Below are positions 59,527 through 64,000 of a stretch of 64,000 nucleotides of DNA, piece by piece. The notes beneath the pieces are model-generated. The model ran no database searches and had not been told where the DNA came from. It saw only the letters and a program-made list of their open reading frames with translations. Where the stretch lies: positions 22,391,667 through 22,455,666 of the forward strand of contig JBBCBC010000007.1 in the NCBI GenBank assembly GCA_037126765.1. The letters are read 5' to 3'. Numbering within the stretch: position 1 is the first letter of the stretch; each line of letters opens with the position of its first letter. This stretch comes from Stenogyne calaminthoides. Taxonomy: Eukaryota > Streptophyta > Magnoliopsida > Lamiales > Lamiaceae. Both the position numbers and the translations under genes were made by a program.

Positions 59527-61249
59527 TTTTGGTATTACAACAAAACTGGGGATCCACAAACAAAAATCAAAATTGACAATTCAATCAACAATACAACATC
59601 AGAATCATCGATCAAAACTAGATTCGAAACACCTTCCTTTTATCAGAGGATCACATAGTATTATTATTTAGGGGAAAAAAGCAAACGAACCTTTTTGACG
59701 ATCGATTTCAATTATAATGTAATTTCCAGGGCATCCAAGTAGAAAGATCAATTATAGCTCCCATATTCTCTCTTCTTGCAATGCAGTATGAGAGTGCGCA
59801 TGTGTGTGAGCGCGCGTCGAAAATGCTAATTGAAAAAAAATAAAAATAATAAAGATAACCGTTTTGCGCGTATACTTAGCGATGCGGGGGAGACGCCTAT
59901 TTTATGAATTATATTATTATTAAAACGGAAAAGAGAAAAGAAAAAATAAAAAAAGTGGCCCACCAAAGTAAAATGACCAAAACTCATACGATACTGTCTC
60001 ATGCATAAAACGAGGTATAACATAATACGTCAATGCCAAATTATATTCGATCTAACTATGAAATCATCTCACACAAATATGCCTCAAGTAAAATATGGTA
60101 GGTTTGTTTTGTAAATAGTCCAATCGAAGAGAGAGTCTGAAATTTCTTTATAGTATGAAATTTATATCATTATATTTATAAATTAATATCATAATATTTA
60201 ATAATATGAGTCTTAATTTATAAGAATATTAATATTATTTATAAATGTAATGATATCAATTTTTTTACCATACAAGAGAGTTTGTGCCAACCGAATATTG
60301 AACTTTACATTACCAAATTCATCTTTGATTATAAATTAAAAGTAAGAAATTTAAAATTCTATATATTCAACCTTACTTTTTTTTTTTTTTTTACCAACCA
60401 TCATCACCCTTTTTTTTTTCCTCTCAATAGTCTATTATGCAGTTACATCATCTATTTTTTTTCTCTCAAAATATTCACAATAATATAATAATAACAAAAT
60501 ATACAGTGAAGTAGTGAACACATTTCATGTGAGACGAACTTGCTTGTATTGTAAAACAAAAAATAACATATTAATGCAAATAGTATCATTGACGGATCCA
60601 CATATCCAAAAGTGTATTAGGGGCTTCTTGGCCAAGACCTAACATCTTTATGGTGAATTTTAGAAGCGTGCAACTTGTTATCTTTGAAAAGTCGATTTAT
60701 TTTACACATAAAATTTTAGAAGCATTGGAACATAATTTGTTATGTGAAAAAAACGTTTCTATTTTTTTATTTACACGTTTAAAATGACTATAAAACTGCC
60801 AAGATTAATATTGGATGAAAAATTAGTGTATGCTGAAACTGTTATTTACACAAAAGTATTATATATACATATTTAGTGTATGCTTTGGTTTTTTTGGCAA
60901 TAGACTAATATAAATAAATGTTTACTTTTGATGAAAAATTATTTGTTCTTAATTCTTAATATTATGGATACGTTCTCATGGTGGGATAGATCATAATTTT
61001 GGGCATGATGCCACTTTAAAACTTTAGAAGAATGTGTATTAATTTGTGATAGTTTGTACCACATCTCAAGTATGATCGTCTTATACAAATTTTTATCTAA
61101 TTTTAATATTATATACTTTTAGTTTTAAATTGTCTATATCTTGTTTATGTATGTTACTCATATTTTAAGACTTGTTTTATATTTTAATTTTTTTTTATTA
61201 GTATGCCCATAGTGCATACCCTGTTTGGAATTTTTAGCTCTGCCACTGC
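59527..61249. other. intergenic region upstream of fimbrin
   Basis: Includes the fimbrin leader and promoter (to about 59850, with a GTGCGCATGTGTGTGAGCGCGC stretch whose first 20 bp start near 59793), then AT-rich DNA with decayed MITE pieces near 59985-60085 and 60965-61090. I see no gene. Confidence 0.6.
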
Positions 61250-61257
61250 ACCAAAGG

Positions 61258-61914
61258 TAGAGATGTTAAAAGGGTCATGACCCGTAGGCCGACCAGTTTA
61301 AATTGGAAAAACTAATGTTTAGGGCTAAGTTTTTTCAGGCTCTTTTATCGTGAACCGGTAAGGTCCTGGACCGTTTAGCAAGGAGCCCTATAAGGCTGAA
61401 CCCGCCAGCCCGTTTAATATTTAATCTTAATTAATTTTTAATATAATTATATGATAATTTTAATAATTTATTTTTATTTTTGTACATATTTTAGATGAAA
61501 TTAGTTAAAATATAACATTTAAATCAAATAAAAATATTAAGTAATAGCTATGTTGAGTAATAAATAGTGTAATCTCTTTAACATTGCTTATTTTTTTTAA
61601 AAAAAATTGATTGATGTGATTAAATATAATTAGCAACACATTTATCTATTATTATATCTCCTTTAATTTTATATGTCGGATTTAAATTACACTATATTAT
61701 ATCATGGATACTCTGAATTTTAGTTTTATTTTTTTTTTAATTTCTTATTTAAGTAGTCTGCTTTTATTTCATATTTCGTTAGAAATTTAGAGTTAGGTCC
61801 CAACTATTATCAATGACTTTGTTTATAAATAAAAATGTAAAACTCTAAATCATTTAGGTCCGCGGACCTGTAGGGCTGACCCTAACGGTTTAGGGTTGAC
61901 GTTTAACAACTCTA
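61258..61914. mobile_element. nonautonomous hAT element
   Basis: The 657-bp element starts TAGAGATGTTAAAA, fitting the hAT consensus YARNGNTGNNA, and ends with the inverse GTTTAACAACTCTA. A perfect 8-bp duplication, ACCAAAGG, flanks it (61250-61257 and 61915-61922). The subterminal regions are GC-rich (GGGCTGACCC, GGCTGAACCCGCCAGCCCG) and the middle is AT-rich. No transposase. Confidence 0.92.
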
Positions 61915-61922
61915 ACCAAAGG

Positions 61923-62304
61923 GGTATACAAGTGCATGCCCTCTTATTTTTAAAATAATTCTTATATATATATTATATCTAATCTTCACATTTTTGTTTT
62001 AATTATTTTATCATCCATCAAACTACAGCCCTTTTCAATTTCTCACCAATTTATATATCTATGTACATATGTAATTAATGACAGATCCATAGCAACAAGT
62101 ATAAATAAAGAAGCTTGTTATGAGTATTATAATGAGTACGAAATAAATTTTCTCATATCTATATTATATAGCATGGTGGTGTAGAAATTGAATTATATTG
62201 TCAAACTGAACTATGAAAACACTGGCGAAATGAACAATGATGACATTTTGAACCGCTTTCAAAATATTAGAATTTATCGAGAACAATTGTAATATTTCTT
62301 TAGA
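61923..62304. other. intergenic DNA between hAT and Helitron
   Basis: AT-rich sequence in which I see nothing recognisable. Confidence 0.5.
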
Positions 62305-62317
62305 CTAGGTATTCTGA

Positions 62318-62334
62318 CACGTGCGTTGCACGTG
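62318..62334 (-). terminator. Helitron 3' hairpin
   Basis: CACGTGC, loop GTT, GCACGTG on the plus strand: a perfect 7-bp stem with a 3-nt loop, 9 nt from the terminal CTAG. This is the rolling-circle stop signal of Helitrons. Confidence 0.88.
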
Positions 62335-63038
62335 GCCCGTGCAAACGTGTTACGATTTTTCATGTTTAGTGGTACATGTTGTTTATCAAATAAAGTTTAA
62401 ATTTCTACAATGAAAATAGTTGATCTTGGGTTTTTAAAAAATTCTAATATACTTGGTGTTTTAATTTAGAATATAGTGGCGAAATTATTGAGCTTAATAG
62501 TGTCGTAACACAGCCATCTTTGGTCCAAACGTTTGCTCGAACCTTTTTAATGCTTCGTTTTATTTTTCAATGACGTTAAGTTTTGTTTTGCAGTACTACA
62601 TGCATATCTAATCATCAAAATGACTTCAAATTGTGATGGTACTTCCCGACAATTGGACCATCCTATTGATTTTTATGATTATCATGTAAGACCTTTCTAT
62701 TCTTAATATCATAGCTTGTTACTGTAGTTTCTGTAGTCACAGATTCGTAATGACAAAAATAATATCTTTGTAATTGGTCTCAGAAACAATGTTCCACTAT
62801 TCCTTTAATTTGGTGCAATTTTTTTTTTCTACAAAGACAATTAAAATGGGTTGGAGGGAGCTTTATTTTTTTTATTTCCACCTAATTTTCTACATAGTCA
62901 TATTCCATGGGCAATTTTATTTTAGTGGTTTCCTTGGATGAACACAATATTGTAAAATTGGGCATTAAAGTCTTTGTTTGTTGTATTCCATATTATCTTT
63001 TTAACAACTTACATATCCCTAATCATTTAGAAATCACT

Positions 63039-63246
63039 GACAATCTGTCTAACTAATATAGTTTGAGAGAGGTTTGAGTTCTCCCAAGTATGGGGAATTC
63101 ACGAACTTGCAGAAAGATTTTCTATGAGGTTTGACTAATCTTTTAAAACTCCCAGATAATCTATCTAATTAATATAGTGAGAGAGAGGTTTGATTTTCAC
63201 CATGTATGGGGAATTATTGAACTTGCAGGAAGAATTTCTATGAGGT
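63039..63246. repeat. direct repeat of ~92 bp, period ~116 bp, in Helitron 3' region
   Basis: Copies at about 63039-63130 and 63154-63246 share CTAATTAATATAGT-type sequence, GAGAGAGGTTTGA, GTATGGGGAATT and GAACTTGCAG(A/G)AAGA..TTCTATGAGGT, with a few indels. Confidence 0.8.
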
Positions 63247-63429
63247 CGGATGTGTCATCCTATAGTAATATCATTTTTGTAATTATTTTTATGGATTTGT
63301 ATTATGAAATGTAAAAAGTAGTTTGGATAGCTGCAACAGGTTCTAACTATGTGATTATTTAAATTCATCTATCAAATTCACATTAAAATCTCCTTATACA
63401 CAATGTTTTTTTTATCAAATGCTTCTCTT

Positions 63430-64000
63430 TTGCCTTGATCAAAATTTTTATATCTTGTATGGAGATTCCTCTAGAGAGCGCCATGTAAAGTTGCCCATGA
63501 GAGAACACATGTTCTGGGAGGTAAACTCCAACCTTTTGAATTGTTTATCCCTGAGCTTTGTTTATTGTCATTGCAAAACATATTTGGACGGGAACTGTTT
63601 TCAGATGAACTTGAAAGGGTAGCCCTCGTTATCTACATGACTCAAAGGTATGCGTGGAATGAATACGTTCTTTCTGATATGTTCCCCTGTCATAATTTCG
63701 GCGTGAATAAGATGTCTGGTGAATCCTCGACAAATCAAACGGCTTCCGTTTAATGATCCGATTGGCGGGGTCCAAATTTCGAAAGCAACATAATGTTGTT
63801 TTTTTTTTGAGCAAAAGAAACGATGATAAGGGATTCCATTAGGCAATAAAGTGTTGAGAAAGTCTTCTTGGTAATAGTTTCCCGTATCATCAATTGCAGT
63901 ATCGTAACTGACGAACTCCTTTACTTATCCCGGAATGTCTTTTATCATTTTCCCGTTTATCTCATCAACGTACTCATTCTTGGTCGTCAAAATTGCCCGT
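63430..64000 (-). pseudogene. Helitron Pif1-like helicase C-terminus, decayed
   Basis: On the minus strand, the pieces are, in order: AILTTKNEYVDEINGKMI (from the window edge), DDTGNYYQEDFLNTLLPNGI, SLNGSRLICRGFTRHLI, KVFIPRI-like NVFIPRIPLSHVDNEGYPF, then FAMTINKAQG, VYLPEHVFSHGQLYMALSRG. These are the last helicase motifs of plant Helitron RepHel proteins in correct order. Frame changes near 63565-63600 and 63770-63790 and stops (for example after DIPG near 63927 and after AQG near 63554) show it is inactive. Confidence 0.9.

Larger units (their letters stand above)
62305..64000 (-). mobile_element. Helitron, 3' part (continues beyond the window)
   Basis: On the minus strand the element ends CTAG (62308-62305) before a host T. 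Nine nt upstream of that CTAG is a perfect hairpin (62334-62318). About 1.1 kb further upstream lies a helicase C-terminus in the same orientation. Together these define a Helitron 3' half. The Rep domain and the 5' TC end would lie to the right of the window. Confidence 0.88.

Overview
This is AT-rich nuclear DNA from a flowering plant, almost certainly a eudicot. The evidence is spliced genes with GT-AG introns and plant-only protein families: an EDM2-type PHD protein, plant fimbrin, a mitochondrial rhomboid with a RanBP2 finger, and an ankyrin-BTB protein. The gaps are filled with plant transposons: copia LTR elements with long LTRs, LINEs, a MULE, Stowaway, Tourist and hAT MITEs, a SINE and a Helitron. 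The species cannot be fixed from the sequence. An asterid such as a member of Lamiales is a weak guess.

Layout. 1-8345 is layered retrotransposon debris: LTR-derived sequence in both orientations, one complete LTR with its primer-binding site, and a LINE 3' end. 8346-13692 is a full-length MULE with long terminal inverted repeats, a 10-bp target duplication and a broken five-exon transposase gene. 13900-16275 (+) is RBL14. 18204-21222 (+) is a TBC-domain Rab-GAP. 21411-28610 (-) is an EDM2-like gene of 18 coding exons. 29.2-49 kb is a large repeat block: a copia element (33153-43605) sits inside a LINE and itself carries a solo LTR inside pol; further right, another solo LTR sits inside a hAT MITE. 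49108-52731 (+) is an ankyrin/double-BTB gene. 53594-59526 (-) is fimbrin in 14 exons. From 62305 to the window end is the 3' part of a Helitron with a decayed helicase.

I assembled the exon structures of all five host genes by hand. In each, every junction is GT-AG and the summed exon lengths stay in frame from ATG to stop: RBL14 316 aa, TBC 403 aa, EDM2-like 905 aa, ANK/BTB 565 aa, fimbrin 660 aa. These are intact housekeeping or regulatory genes with no obvious shared pathway. Two pairs converge tail to tail; the TBC and EDM2-like stop codons are only 188 bp apart.

I found no unmistakably new multi-gene system. The points most worth following are: an EDM2-like protein lacking the long C-terminal tail of Arabidopsis EDM2, with a methyltransferase-like NPPF motif and a triplicated repeat against its 5'-UTR intron acceptor; a MULE that ends 207 bp before the RBL14 start codon and carries two E2F-like palindromes; and several precisely datable nested insertions.
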